A stretch of 64,000 nt of DNA, taken from contig NZ_JAQNDL010000002.1 in NCBI RefSeq assembly GCF_028368995.1, positions 186,001 through 250,000 on the forward strand, given 5' to 3'. The DNA is from Nannocystis bainbridge. Lineage in GTDB: Bacteria; Myxococcota_A; Polyangia; Nannocystales; Nannocystaceae. This document shows positions 1 to 9,459 of this stretch, piece by piece. A program made the translations under genes and the position numbers. Numbering within the stretch: the stretch's first letter is position 1; every line of letters begins with the position of its first letter. The notes below the pieces were generated by a model. The model ran no database searches. It was given only the letters and a program-made list of their open reading frames with translations, and had not been told where the DNA came from.

Positions 1-8
1 GACCGGGC

Positions 9-1160
9 GTGCGCATGCTTTGTCGGATCCGTCATTCGTCGTTGTGGGCAGCGCTGGCCGTCGCCGCCCCCGGTTGCTTCCTGCTGGACGGTGAAGCGAG
101 CCCCGTCGAGCACACCCTCGCGCTCTCGACCGGCATCGACCTGGCCTACCACGAGCTCGGCGATCCCGACGGCGACGCGGTCATCTTCCTCCACGGGTAC
201 ACCGACACCTCGCGCTCGTTCATGCCGACGGCGCTGGCGCTGCATGAGCTCGACGACGACTATCGCCTGTACGTGCTCGACCAGCGCGGCCACGGCGGCT
301 CGTCGATGCCGCCGGCGTCAGCGTGCGCGGCCGCGCCGGAGCAGTGCTTCGCGCCGGCCGAGCTCGCCGCCGACGTGATCGCGTTCATGGACGCCAAGGG
401 CATCGCCCGCGCCTCGATCGTCGGCCACTCGATGGGCAGCTTCGTGGCCCAGGAGCTGGGCCTGTCGCACCCGCAGCGGGTCGACAAGCTGGTCCTGATC
501 GGCACCGCGGCGGGCGTGGCCGGCAACGTGGTGCTGCAGGACTACGTGCTCGCCGATCCGGTCGAGGGCGCGTGGAAGGCCGGCTTCGAGGCCCAGGGCC
601 TGCAGTTCCCGGAGGACGTGTACGAGCTCGATCCGCTCGACGCCGAGGCCGACGCGCAGGCGTGGATCGAGGGCGCGTGGGTGGTCGACCCGGCGGCCGA
701 CCCGGCGTTCCTGGCCGCGATCGCGGCGGAGACGGCGGCGACGCGCATGGGCACGTGGATCGGCGCGGCCCGGGCGCTGCTGCAGACCGACAACACCACC
801 CGCCTGCACGACCTGAGCGTGCCGACGCTGATCCTGTGGGCCACCCAGGACGGCTTCTTCCCCGACGACCCCGACCAGCAGGCGCTGCGCGCCGCCCTCG
901 ACGTCGCGGTCGACGCCTGCAAGCTCGAGTACTGGTTCAAGCAGTACGGCAAGCGCCCGCTCGCGCCCGACGGGGTGCAGGTCGACGACCTCGGCCACAA
1001 CACGCAGTGGGCCGCGCCCGCCGAGGTGGCCCGCGACCTCAGGGCCTACCTCGACACCGGCAAGCCGACGAAGGACTGGTACTACTCGGCCGACGGCGAT
1101 CCGCAGGACATCGTCACCCAGAAGAAGGCCGCGCCGCTGATCCACGGCAAGTGCGAGTGA
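9..1160 (+). CDS. Alpha/beta hydrolase, probable lipoprotein
   Basis: Predicted secreted hydrolase of the alpha/beta fold. The first 23 residues form a short basic stretch, a hydrophobic run and a lipobox ending at Cys23 (AAPGC), so the protein is probably lipid-anchored. The oxyanion motif HG is at residues 62-63, the nucleophile elbow GHSMG gives Ser141, the likely acid is Asp281 (ATQDGFF) and the catalytic His is 330 (DLGHN). All triad members are therefore present and in the usual order. The substrate cannot be told from sequence. A GTG start at 9 and an ATG at 15 are both possible, and only eight upstream bases are in the window, so a longer form is not excluded. The stop is followed 37 bp later by a 14-bp repeat array shared with the convergent gene. 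Confidence 0.85.
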   Translation: MRMLCRIRHSSLWAALAVAAPGCFLLDGEASPVEHTLALSTGIDLAYHELGDPDGDAVIFLHGYTDTSRSFMPTALALHELDDDYRLYVLDQRGHGGSSMPPASACAAAPEQCFAPAELAADVIAFMDAKGIARASIVGHSMGSFVAQELGLSHPQRVDKLVLIGTAAGVAGNVVLQDYVLADPVEGAWKAGFEAQGLQFPEDVYELDPLDAEADAQAWIEGAWVVDPAADPAFLAAIAAETAATRMGTWIGAARALLQTDNTTRLHDLSVPTLILWATQDGFFPDDPDQQALRAALDVAVDACKLEYWFKQYGKRPLAPDGVQVDDLGHNTQWAAPAEVARDLRAYLDTGKPTKDWYYSADGDPQDIVTQKKAAPLIHGKCE

Positions 1161-1196
1161 CTCGCGGGCGCCTGGCGCGCTCGCTCATGAAACCGA

Positions 1197-1284
1197 GATG
1201 TCCGAAAGGACATGTTTGATGAGGCATGTCGCTTCGAGCATGGCTCTTCGGACATGCCTGAACAGGCATGTCCGAAAGCCCAGG
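1197..1284. repeat. 14-bp phased CATG repeat array (7 units)
   Basis: Anchors GATG/CATG/CAGG fall at 1197, 1211, 1225, 1239, 1253, 1267 and 1281, exactly 14 bp apart, mostly with GGA/GGC before and TCC/TCG after. The array fills the gap between two convergent genes and ends 6 bp from the stop of the minus-strand gene. Confidence 0.85.
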
Positions 1285-1289
1285 CGGCC

Positions 1290-2267
1290 TCAGACGTACT
1301 CGATCTCGATCGCCAGGTCCGGGCCCGCGGGCAGGCGGGTCACGCGGCAGTCGTACGGGTACGTCGCGTGCCAGCGGGCGAACCCGTGGCACAGCGTCTG
1401 GACCGCGCGCAGCCAGCGGGTCACCGCCTCGACGCGGGGGAACTCGGCGCGCAGCAGCTGCGACGCGCCGGTCAGGCCACACAGGCTCTCGTCGTGCAGC
1501 GCCTCGACCTCGGCGGCGGCGGCGGCCGGGCTCAGGCCCTCGTTGTAGAGCATGCAGCCGAGCAGGTTGGGGCGGTGCGAGGCCAGGTCCTCGGCCACGC
1601 CGACCAGGTCGTCCTGGACGGCGACCAGGCGGGCGGCGTAGCGGCGGACCGCGGCGTGGGCCGGGTGGCTGCGGACCGCCAGCGGCAGCGGACAGTCGCC
1701 GACGTACTCGAGGAAATCGATGGCCGGGGCCACGCCGACGCTGGCGACCCGGATCGGCAGCAGGTCCTGGCGCGCCGGGTAGGCCGCGTCGGCCTCGAGC
1801 TTGGCGCGCCAGTGCGCCTCGCAGCGGCCCGCGTCGAGCCAGTCGGCGAAGTCCTCGGCCAGCCGGCCGCACCAGGCCGGGCCCATCGCCGTGCGGCAGC
1901 GCCGGGCCACCTCCCACCACGCGCGCAGAGCCGCCGGGGTGCTCGTCGGCAGGTCGTCGCTGCCGCGCACCGCCGCCAGCAGCTCGGCCTCGGGGAAGCC
2001 GACCTCCTCGCCGAGGAGAGCCCAGAAGGTCAAAAATCGCAGGGCCGTGGCGGCGCGCTGCGGGTCGGCGGCGAGCGTCGGCCAGCCGCCGAGGCGGGCG
2101 ACCGCGAGGCCGCGGAAGCCGGAGCCGCCGAGCAGACGCGGGCCCGGGCTCAGGAGCTCTTGCAGGCCGAGGTCGCCGGGTGAAAACCAAGGCAACGGAT
2201 AACGCAGCGTCACCTCGATCGCCAGCTCGGCCGTCATCCGTGATCGATCGTCGCTTGGGAACTTCAT
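1290..2267 (-). CDS. Terpene-cyclase-like protein with degenerate metal motifs
   Basis: This 325-residue, Trp-rich protein has no signal peptide and resembles class I bacterial terpene synthases in its C-terminal half. An Arg/Gly-containing stretch (PIRVASVG, about 171) is followed by a helix, then QDDLVGVAED at 218-227 in the place of the NSE triad, then RPNLL, then a GLSPAAAAAEVEALHDE segment (244-260) like the family's post-NSE helix. The upstream aspartate-rich DDxxD position appears to be FWALLGEEVG (81-90), which keeps two acids but not the motif. The triad lacks the usual Asn and Ser. It may be an inactive homologue, a cyclase with altered metal binding, or a distant unrelated helical protein. 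The fold assignment is inference from pattern. It stands alone, with no prenyltransferase or P450 beside it. Confidence 0.55.
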   Translation of the reverse strand: MKFPSDDRSRMTAELAIEVTLRYPLPWFSPGDLGLQELLSPGPRLLGGSGFRGLAVARLGGWPTLAADPQRAATALRFLTFWALLGEEVGFPEAELLAAVRGSDDLPTSTPAALRAWWEVARRCRTAMGPAWCGRLAEDFADWLDAGRCEAHWRAKLEADAAYPARQDLLPIRVASVGVAPAIDFLEYVGDCPLPLAVRSHPAHAAVRRYAARLVAVQDDLVGVAEDLASHRPNLLGCMLYNEGLSPAAAAAEVEALHDESLCGLTGASQLLRAEFPRVEAVTRWLRAVQTLCHGFARWHATYPYDCRVTRLPAGPDLAIEIEYV

Positions 2268-2654
2268 GCTGGGAGGAGGTGGGGAGGGAGGGTCCGCCCC
2301 GACGCCCGAGACCGGCGCCCTCGGGCCCGGAGCGCCGGCGAATTGTCCTCGGCTGGATCGATGGCCAGGACGTGGTCGAACCCGTGCGAGTCCGGGTCAC
2401 GACACGAGAAATGCTCCCGGTCGTCCAGTGAGCGACACCACCGGGCCTTTCGGATCACGGCGATCACGGGTCCGCGAGGCGGAGACGTTGGGAAGCCAAT
2501 TTGTCGCTCCAAGCCCCCATTTAGGGGCTTTGCGTGCATTCTGTCGCGAAGGCGAGACGACGCAAGTTTTTCGACCGGACGTCGTGTCGCAGATCAGACC
2601 GAGGTTCACGGTCGCCGCGGACGGCTGTCCTCCGGGCGAGGACTGAGCGGCCGA
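2268..2654. other. Intergenic, 387 bp
   Basis: No convincing gene. It lies upstream of the terpene-cyclase-like gene and downstream of the MscS gene (both minus strand). The only clear structure is a small inverted repeat at 2511-2530. The composition between 2460 and 2600 is less GC-rich than the genes. Confidence 0.6.
2511..2530 (-). terminator. Possible weak terminator hairpin
   Basis: A perfect 7-bp inverted repeat AAGCCCC / GGGGCTT with a 6-nt loop lies 125 bp downstream of the MscS stop. There is no real T-tract on either side, so terminator function is uncertain. Confidence 0.35.
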
Positions 2655-3764
2655 TCAGGGCGCCGACAGAGGCCCGGCGGACGTCGTCGAGGTGTCGGCC
2701 GTCGCGGAGGGTACGTGGACCACCCGCTGTGGCAGCGGGATCACGAGGCCCTCGCGGCGCAGGCGGATCAGCAGGCGCTTGACCATGGCGGTGGTCAGCG
2801 GGTTGCGGTCGACGAAGTTCTGGATCGGCACGAACAGGCGGACCTCGAGCGACCACTCGCCGACGCGCAGGCGCATGGCCGGGGCCACCTCGCGCAGGCC
2901 GGGCAGGACCTCGCGGGCCTTCCGGACCTCGTCGAGCAGGATCGCCTCGAGCGCCTCGGGGTCGACGTCGAGGCCGACGCGGAACGGGACCTCGATCCAC
3001 ATGGTCGGGTCCGGCCGGCTGAAGTTGGTCATCATCGCCTCGCCGAGGCGCTTGTTGGGGATGAAGATCAGCAGGTCGTCGAGCGTGCGCAGGGTCGTGG
3101 TGCGCCAGCCGATGTCGGCGACGAAGCCCTCCATCTTGGCGTCGACGCTGATGAAGTCGCCGACCCGGATCTGCCGCGAGGCGGTCAGGTTGACGCCCGC
3201 GAACACGTTGGCGAGCGTGTCCTGGAAGGCCAGCGCGACCGCGAGGCCGCCGACCCCGAGGGCCGTCAGGGCCGGGAACACCGACACGCCGAACAGGCCG
3301 AGGATCGCGCCGCCGCCGAGCAGCAGCAGCACCGAGTTGATGATGTACTTGATGAGGGTCGTGCCGCCGCCGGCCGGCGATTGATTGCGGCCGACGACCT
3401 CGGACACGATCCGCATCAGCGTCAGCGTCACCGACAGGGCCAGCAGCGCGAACGTGACCTTCTCGCCGAAGGCGATCGAGCGGGCCTTCCACGGCATGTC
3501 GGGCAGCGCCGAGAGCAGGCCGCCGAGCAGCGCCCACAGCAGAGCCCGGTCGCGCAGGCGCGCCGTGATGATGTCGTCGATGACCCACTCGTTCTTGGCG
3601 CTGGCGCGGACCAGCAGCGGCAAGACGATGAACCGCAGCAGGAGTCCGAGCAGCAGCGCGAACGTCAGCTCGGCCGCGACGTCGGCGTAGCCGCGCGCAG
3701 CCTTGGGCAAGATCTCGAGCGCGACCCATTGCAGCTGCGGCAACGGGAAGATCGCGTCGTCCAT
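2655..3764 (-). CDS. MscS-family mechanosensitive channel
   Basis: Inner-membrane small-conductance mechanosensitive channel of about 369 residues, with roughly four membrane segments before the beta domain. The family's pore-lining helix is plain: a Gly/Ala-spaced stretch (LGVGGLAVALAFQDTLANV) leads into the VGDFI beta domain, and the conserved LxxFIPNK motif follows. It would open under hypo-osmotic tension. I chose the ATG at 3764. An upstream GTG at 3788 overlaps the stop of the prepilin peptidase gene (GTGA) and would add eight residues; the intervening codons GAA and TTT are atypical here. Either way the gene is very close to the peptidase gene and probably cotranscribed with it. The Ser/Thr-rich tail after residue 350 is probably disordered. 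Confidence 0.88.
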   Translation of the reverse strand: MDDAIFPLPQLQWVALEILPKAARGYADVAAELTFALLLGLLLRFIVLPLLVRASAKNEWVIDDIITARLRDRALLWALLGGLLSALPDMPWKARSIAFGEKVTFALLALSVTLTLMRIVSEVVGRNQSPAGGGTTLIKYIINSVLLLLGGGAILGLFGVSVFPALTALGVGGLAVALAFQDTLANVFAGVNLTASRQIRVGDFISVDAKMEGFVADIGWRTTTLRTLDDLLIFIPNKRLGEAMMTNFSRPDPTMWIEVPFRVGLDVDPEALEAILLDEVRKAREVLPGLREVAPAMRLRVGEWSLEVRLFVPIQNFVDRNPLTTAMVKRLLIRLRREGLVIPLPQRVVHVPSATADTSTTSAGPLSAP

Positions 3765-3784
3765 CGGGGCGGTCAGAAATTCGA

Positions 3785-4750
3785 TCACGGCGAAACGAGC
3801 GCGGCCCACAGGCCTTCGATGTGCTCGCGGAGGAACATATACTCGAAGGCCGCGAGCGCCAGGAAGGGCCCGAACGGGACGCGCGCCCCGAGCACGCCGT
3901 CGTCCGGGTCTTCGTCGCCGAGCTCGGGGTCGTCGCCGTGGACCTCGGCGAGCGCGGTGTTGGCCACGCCCCGCCCGAGCAGCAGCATCGGCACGGCGAC
4001 GAGGAGGCCCTGGATCGCCCCGGCCGCGAGGGTCCACATCAGCCCGCGCGCGCCGGCGAAGGCGCCGACCATGCACAGCAGCTTGCCGTCGCCGAGCCCG
4101 AGCGCCTCGATGCCGCGGAAGCGCAGGTAGACCCAGCGCAGCCCGGCGATCAGCAAGTAACCGCACGCGGCCGCGAGGCCCGCCTCGAGGATGCCGACGC
4201 CGAGCGTGGCCGGGCTGGCCGCGGCGACCACCAGGCCGAGGCCGGCGATCGGCAGCACGACCTCGTCGGGGATGATCCACACGTCGAGGTCGGTGTACGT
4301 GGCGATCAGCAGGCCGAGGCCGAAGCAGAACCACAGCAGCCACGCGAGCAGGCCGGGTGGGCCGCCCTGGACCATCGGCCGCAGCACGAACTGCAGGTAG
4401 AGCGTGAAGCTGAGCACGCCGCCGAGCAGCTCGACGACGAGGTAGCGCAGGGCGAACGGCTCGCCGCAGCGGCGGCAGCGCCCGCGCAGCAACAGGTACG
4501 AGAGGATCGGGATGTTGTCGTACCAGGCGATCGGGTGCTCGCACGCGGGGCAGGCCGAGCCCGGACGGACGACCGACAGTCCGCGCGGCAGGCGCCAGAT
4601 CGCCACGTTGGCGAAGCTGCCCCACAGCGAACCGAAGAGAAACGCCAACCACGGCGCCCAGGGGGCCATCAGGGCCTGCACCAGGACCGGATGGGTCTCG
4701 ACCAATTCGAGGGTCTCCGGGCCCTGGAACATCAGCAGCGGCTCGAGCAT
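3785..4750 (-). CDS. pilD: Type IV prepilin leader peptidase / N-methyltransferase
   Basis: Polytopic inner-membrane aspartyl protease (family A24) that cleaves the leader of type IV prepilins and pseudopilins and methylates the new N-terminus. The N-terminal CPAC...CRRC zinc motif (Cys67, 70, 92, 95) marks the methyltransferase-bearing full-length form. The two protease aspartates are in TYTDLD..IPD (154/156) and the GLGDGK motif (Asp221). Between them about 55 residues are predicted membrane segments. At 321 residues it is slightly longer than usual because of an N-terminal extension of some 35 residues. No pilus genes are adjacent; the downstream partner is an MscS channel. A TAGGAT box lies 12 nt before the ATG. 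Confidence 0.9.
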   Translation of the reverse strand: MLEPLLMFQGPETLELVETHPVLVQALMAPWAPWLAFLFGSLWGSFANVAIWRLPRGLSVVRPGSACPACEHPIAWYDNIPILSYLLLRGRCRRCGEPFALRYLVVELLGGVLSFTLYLQFVLRPMVQGGPPGLLAWLLWFCFGLGLLIATYTDLDVWIIPDEVVLPIAGLGLVVAAASPATLGVGILEAGLAAACGYLLIAGLRWVYLRFRGIEALGLGDGKLLCMVGAFAGARGLMWTLAAGAIQGLLVAVPMLLLGRGVANTALAEVHGDDPELGDEDPDDGVLGARVPFGPFLALAAFEYMFLREHIEGLWAALVSP

Positions 4751-4795
4751 CGGGTGGCCCGGATCCTACGCGATCCGGCCCGCGCTTGTTCCTGT

Positions 4796-4810
4796 TATCC
4801 TCCGCGCGTG
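4796..4810 (+). promoter_or_regulatory. Leaderless-type -10 box TATCCT
   Basis: TATCCT at 4796-4801 lies 6 nt before the GTG at 4808, with no Shine-Dalgarno sequence between. It supports this start codon. Confidence 0.55.
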
Positions 4811-5779
4811 CCAGCGCCCTCGATCCGGCCGGTCCGCGGCCTCGCCCTCGCGCTCGTGCTCGCGGGCGGGCCCGCCTGCGGCGGCGACGACGACGACAAC
4901 CTGCCGGTCGCCGAACCCGCCGCCCTGCCGCCCCGCCCCGGGGCCGAGCACAAGAGCCAGGAGGAGCAGGCCCGCGCCGGGGTCGACGCCCTGCTGGCGA
5001 CCCCGAGCCCGGCGACCCTGCTGGCGGTGCTCGGCCAGAGCCACGCCGTCGCCCGCGCGCTGCTCGGCCGCCACACCCTCAAGTACACCGCGGAGTTCAG
5101 CCTCACGCCGGTCGAGCCGGTGCGTCCCGCGGTCGATACGCCGGTGCTGCTGGCGCAGAAGGTCGTCGACGAGCTCGATCTGCAGTGGGCCGCCGGGGCC
5201 GGTGAACCTGTCCGTTTCTACCTGTCCCAACATACCGATCAGCACCGCGGCCGCGAGCTCGTGGTGATCGACGAGACGGCCTACACGCGGCTGATGCACC
5301 GCGCCTGGCACGTGCGCCCGCTCGACGCCGACCTCCACCAGCGCTGGCTCGACGAGGCCCAGCGCAGCGTGCACGACGTGGTCGAGCTGGCCGCGCCGGC
5401 GCTGGCCGTGGCCGCGGCCGACGAGGGCGAGACGGTGCGGGTGACGCTGTCGCTGGCCGAGCCGGGCGCGCGCGTGCCGGTGCCCGCGGGTGCGGCGCCT
5501 GGCCGGGAGTGGCGTGAGAAGGCCGAGCTCACCGCGATCGAGGGCACGCTGACGATCGAGCGCGCCACGGGGCTGTGGCAGTCGGCCGAGGTCCGCGTCG
5601 GCTACGGCGTCCGCGACGAGCTCGAGCGAGCGCTGGTCGGCGAGACCCACCTCACCGGCACCGCGGCTCGCACCCCGGAGCTCGAGCTCCAGGCGCCCGA
5701 GCACGTCCTGCCGCTGCCCGAGCGGGTCCGCTACGAGAGCGAGCGACGGCGGCTGCTCGACGGCCTCGCCGGCACCTGA
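4808..5779 (+). CDS. Hypothetical lipoprotein
   Basis: This 323-residue predicted lipoprotein has an N-terminal hydrophobic run and a lipobox (LAGGPAC, Cys24), followed by an Asp-rich stretch that favours outer-membrane retention or surface export. The rest is a soluble alpha/beta-looking domain with no family I recognise. A 14-bp-phased CCTG pair (5207, 5221) is embedded in the coding sequence and is read as PVRFYLSQ. The GTG start is chosen because the open frame upstream overlaps the divergent pilD gene and because a TATCCT box sits 6 nt before it. It shares a divergent intergenic region with pilD. Function unknown. Confidence 0.75.
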   Translation: MPAPSIRPVRGLALALVLAGGPACGGDDDDNLPVAEPAALPPRPGAEHKSQEEQARAGVDALLATPSPATLLAVLGQSHAVARALLGRHTLKYTAEFSLTPVEPVRPAVDTPVLLAQKVVDELDLQWAAGAGEPVRFYLSQHTDQHRGRELVVIDETAYTRLMHRAWHVRPLDADLHQRWLDEAQRSVHDVVELAAPALAVAAADEGETVRVTLSLAEPGARVPVPAGAAPGREWREKAELTAIEGTLTIERATGLWQSAEVRVGYGVRDELERALVGETHLTGTAARTPELELQAPEHVLPLPERVRYESERRRLLDGLAGT

Positions 5780-5984
5780 GCGCGAGCTCGCGTGACGCGG
5801 GCGCGGCCCGAGGGCGCGAGGAGCCTGCACCGCGTCGGCGAGGTCGGGCGTGAGCGGGCGCGGGCCCGAGGGCGAGCGAGGCTCCGCCACGAAGCCACGG
5901 CTCCCGCGGGGGAGCGGGCGCCTCCGCGTGAGCTGACGCGCCCGCGTCCGAACCGGGGGCCTTTGCGGCGCCGCTCGCCCGCGC

Positions 5985-6000
5985 TAAAAGGCCACGCGTG
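5985..6000 (+). promoter_or_regulatory. Leaderless-type -10 box TAAAAG
   Basis: TAAAAG (5985-5990) lies 7 nt before the rsfS GTG. It is the only A/T-rich patch in a stretch of over 200 bp of nearly pure G/C. Confidence 0.45.
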
Positions 6001-6738
6001 ACGAAGCCTGCTCTCTCGCGCGCGGCCCTGCCGCCCGCCATCCAGCGCGCCCTCGACCTCGCCGTCGACGCCAAGGCCGCTGCGCCCGTCGTCCTCCAGC
6101 TCACCGACGTGGCCGGTTACACCGACTGGGCGCTGGTCGTGTCCGGCCGATCCGACCGCCACGTCGGCGGCATCACCGAGGCGATCATGGCCGGTCTCAA
6201 GGACCAGCAGCGGTCGCCGATCGGCACCGACGGCCTCGAGGAGCACCTGTGGGACCTCCTCGATTACGACGATTTCCTGGTCCACGTGTTTTACCACCCG
6301 GTGCGCAAGCACTACGACCTCGAGAGCATGTGGCGCGACGCGCCGCGGGTCGAGCTCGGGCTGCCTGAAGATGTCATGGACACCTCGGCGCTCGAGGGCC
6401 TGACGCCGCCGACCGACATGCCGCCGTTCCGCGGCGGCAGCTTCGGCGCGTTCCCGGGCGAGCTCGAGGACGAGGAAGAGCTGGCCGACGCGCCGGGTGA
6501 GCTGCCCGAGGGCGCCGAGGACGAGGAGCCCGAGGAGGGCGACGAGGACGAGGCCGCCGAGTACGACGAGCCCGACGACTTCGCCGACGAAGAGGGCGAG
6601 TACGCCTACGACGAGGGCGACGAGGGCGACGAGGACGACGACGCGCTGGCGGCCGAGGACCCGGACAGCGACGCGGCCCCGGCCGACGCGCCCCCGGCCG
6701 ACGCGCCCCCGGCCGACGTGCCCCCGCGGCGCAAGTGA
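5998..6738 (+). CDS. rsfS: Ribosome silencing factor RsfS with acidic tail
   Basis: RsfS (DUF143/Iojap family) binds protein uL14 of the large ribosomal subunit and blocks subunit joining. The family domain covers about residues 12-125, with DWALVVSG, SDRHVGGIT and the LLDYDDFLVHVF core. The usual protein stops soon after this. Here an extra tail of about 110 residues follows, very rich in Glu/Asp from residue 155 and ending in APPADAPPADVPPRRK. The tail is likely disordered and is not part of the known fold. The GTG start is preceded by a TAAAAG box 7 nt upstream. rlmH begins 10 bp downstream, giving the common rsfS-rlmH pair. Confidence 0.92.
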   Translation: MTKPALSRAALPPAIQRALDLAVDAKAAAPVVLQLTDVAGYTDWALVVSGRSDRHVGGITEAIMAGLKDQQRSPIGTDGLEEHLWDLLDYDDFLVHVFYHPVRKHYDLESMWRDAPRVELGLPEDVMDTSALEGLTPPTDMPPFRGGSFGAFPGELEDEEELADAPGELPEGAEDEEPEEGDEDEAAEYDEPDDFADEEGEYAYDEGDEGDEDDDALAAEDPDSDAAPADAPPADAPPADVPPRRK

Positions 6739-6748
6739 GCGTTCGCCC

Positions 6749-7174
6749 GTGAAGATCAGCGTCGTCGCCGCCGGCAAGCTCAAGGACACCGCGCTCGTCG
6801 CGTTGTGCGCCGACTATGCTCGGCGCGTGCAGCCGTTCGTCACCGTCGAGACGCTCGAGGTGCGCGACCTGGCGGCTATCCGCGCCCACTGGACCCGCCA
6901 CGAGGGCGCGCGCGTGCTGCTCGACGAGCGCGGCGAACAGATCGCCACCCGCGAGCTGGCGCAGTGGATCGACCGCTGGCGCCGCGACGCCCGCGACGTC
7001 GCGCTCTACATCGGCGACGCCGACGGCTTCACCGTCACCGACCGCACTCAGGCGGACCGCCTGATGGCCCTGTCTCGCCTGACCCTGCCGCACCGGCTGG
7101 TCCGGCTGATCCTGCTCGAGCAGCTCTACCGCGCCGGCAGCCTGCTGGCGGGTCACCCGTACCACCACGGGTGA
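6749..7174 (+). CDS. rlmH: 23S rRNA pseudouridine-1915 N3-methyltransferase
   Basis: SPOUT-family methyltransferase that modifies pseudouridine 1915 in helix 69 of 23S rRNA on the assembled 70S ribosome, using SAM. At 141 residues it is a little shorter than the 155 typical of Proteobacteria. The fold markers are clear: an N-terminal VKISVVAAGKLKD strand, the LLDERGEQ segment, the knot motif YIGDADGF in place of IGGADG, the SRLTLPHRLVRLILLEQLYRA helix region and the terminal HPYHHG. The GTG start follows rsfS by 10 bp, so the two are probably one transcript. A 14-bp repeat array starts 2 bp after the stop. Confidence 0.93.
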   Translation: MKISVVAAGKLKDTALVALCADYARRVQPFVTVETLEVRDLAAIRAHWTRHEGARVLLDERGEQIATRELAQWIDRWRRDARDVALYIGDADGFTVTDRTQADRLMALSRLTLPHRLVRLILLEQLYRAGSLLAGHPYHHG

Positions 7175-7175
7175 G

Positions 7176-7263
7176 GCTGTCCGAGCGGGCATGTCCCGAA
7201 GGGCATGTCTCGAAGGGCATGTGTTGGAGGGCATGCCCGAAAGAGCATGTTTGAAAGGACATG
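7176..7263. repeat. 14-bp phased CATG repeat array (7 units)
   Basis: Anchors GCTG/CATG at 7176, 7190, 7204, 7218, 7232, 7246 and 7260 are spaced exactly 14 bp. Consensus unit GGGCATGTCYCGAA. It begins 2 bp after the rlmH stop codon, so it would be at the 3' end of the rsfS-rlmH transcript. Confidence 0.9.
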
Positions 7264-7405
7264 TTCAAAAGGCGAGCCGACGTCGTCTGGACGCAAGCGC
7301 GACTCGTGACGGGCGGCGTGGCCCGCGTGTCCGCGTCTCCCTGCGCTGCCCAGGCGTCCTCCGCCTCGCCGCGGTCGCGCCTCGCGCCTCGGCCCGTCGG
7401 TGGTT

Positions 7406-7423
7406 TATCCTGCGCTCGCCGTG
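7406..7423 (+). promoter_or_regulatory. Leaderless-type -10 box TATCCT
   Basis: TATCCT at 7406-7411 lies 9 nt before the GTG at 7421 and is identical to the box before the lipoprotein gene at 4808. Confidence 0.5.
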
Positions 7424-8326
7424 GACCAGCCGCCGCGCGGACAGCCCGACCTGCTCGCCCTCGTCGCGCGCCACGCGACGAGCGAGGGGCGGACCGACTC
7501 GCCGTACCCGGGCCTGTGGTTTTGGCGCGCCGATCGGCCGTTCAGCGGGCGCAAGTCGCAGGCGCTCACGCTGTCGCTGCTGGTGGTCGTCCAGGGCCGC
7601 AAGACCGCCAACTTCGGCGCGCAGGCCCTCACCTACGATCCGCTCCACTACCTCCTGCTCACCGGCGAGGGCGAGTTCGAGAGCGCCGTGATCGAGGCCG
7701 ACCCGGAGCGACCGTACCTGTCGCTCAGCGTCGCCATGCCGCCCGATGTCGTCGCTCGCACCCTGATCGCCCTGGCCGACAGCGAAGTCGGCGGCGGCGA
7801 CGAGCCGGCGCCCGCGTACGTGTCGCGGCTCGACGCCCCGATCGTCGGCGCCCTGTGTCGCTTGCTCGAGGCAGTCGGCGATCCGGCCGAGCGGACCGTG
7901 CTGGCGCCGCTCATCGTCGAGGAGATCGTGTTCCGCCTGCTGCGCTCCGAGGCGGCGGCGGTGCTGCGCCGGGCCGTGCGTCGCGGCGACGAGGCCCGGA
8001 TCCAGGAGTCGATGGCGTTCATCCGCGCCCACGCGAGCGACCGCCTGACCGTCGAGGAGCTGGCCCGCCGCGCCGCCATGAGCCCGTCCCACTTCGCCCA
8101 CCGCTTCCGCGCCGTCGCTCGCGTCAGCCCGATGCGCTACGTCAAGCACGTCCGCCTGCACGAGGCGCGCGCGCTGCTGCTCCGCGGCGCGCGAGCCGGC
8201 GAGGCCGCCGATCAGGTCGGCTACGCCAGCGCCTCGCACTTCACCCGCGACTTCAAGAGTTACTTCGGCGTCCCGCCGGCCGAGTACGCCCGCCGTCTGC
8301 ACGCCGCGCCCGGGCAGCCCGCCTAG
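7421..8326 (+). CDS. AraC-family transcriptional regulator
   Basis: DNA-binding regulator of about 301 residues. The N-terminal half fits the AraC_N-type sensor domain: a PGLWFWRADRP strand, LVVVQGRKTANFG, and a RPYLSLSVAM strand that normally follows the ligand pocket. The C-terminal hundred residues hold the two helix-turn-helix units: RLTVEELARRAAMSPSHFAH, then the second helix pair with AADQVGYASASHFTRDFKSY and the terminal FGVPPAEYARR. It probably controls the aldo/keto reductase gene 146 bp downstream, a common AraC-AKR pairing (inference from context). A GTG at 7400 is an alternative start. The GTG at 7421 is preferred because the upstream seven codons overlap the -10-like box. Confidence 0.9.
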   Translation: MDQPPRGQPDLLALVARHATSEGRTDSPYPGLWFWRADRPFSGRKSQALTLSLLVVVQGRKTANFGAQALTYDPLHYLLLTGEGEFESAVIEADPERPYLSLSVAMPPDVVARTLIALADSEVGGGDEPAPAYVSRLDAPIVGALCRLLEAVGDPAERTVLAPLIVEEIVFRLLRSEAAAVLRRAVRRGDEARIQESMAFIRAHASDRLTVEELARRAAMSPSHFAHRFRAVARVSPMRYVKHVRLHEARALLLRGARAGEAADQVGYASASHFTRDFKSYFGVPPAEYARRLHAAPGQPA

Positions 8327-8472
8327 CTCGCGCGGCCCGCGGATCGCAGGATCGGGCCGGCGTAGCGCCGCGCCCGTCCTCGCTGGTGCGTGCCTGCGTC
8401 TCGCAGGATCGGGCAAGAGAAGCGCAGCGGTCGGCGTGGCGGCCGCGGGGGCTGTCGCATACACAGGAGGCC

Positions 8473-9459
<987 letters not shown>

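Noticed and set aside
7191..7691. Open frame starting inside the 14-bp array
   Set aside because: It reads through the repeat and then overlaps the AraC gene out of frame. The Cys/His pattern in the peptide merely mirrors the 14-bp period (14-residue repeat) and is not a zinc finger.
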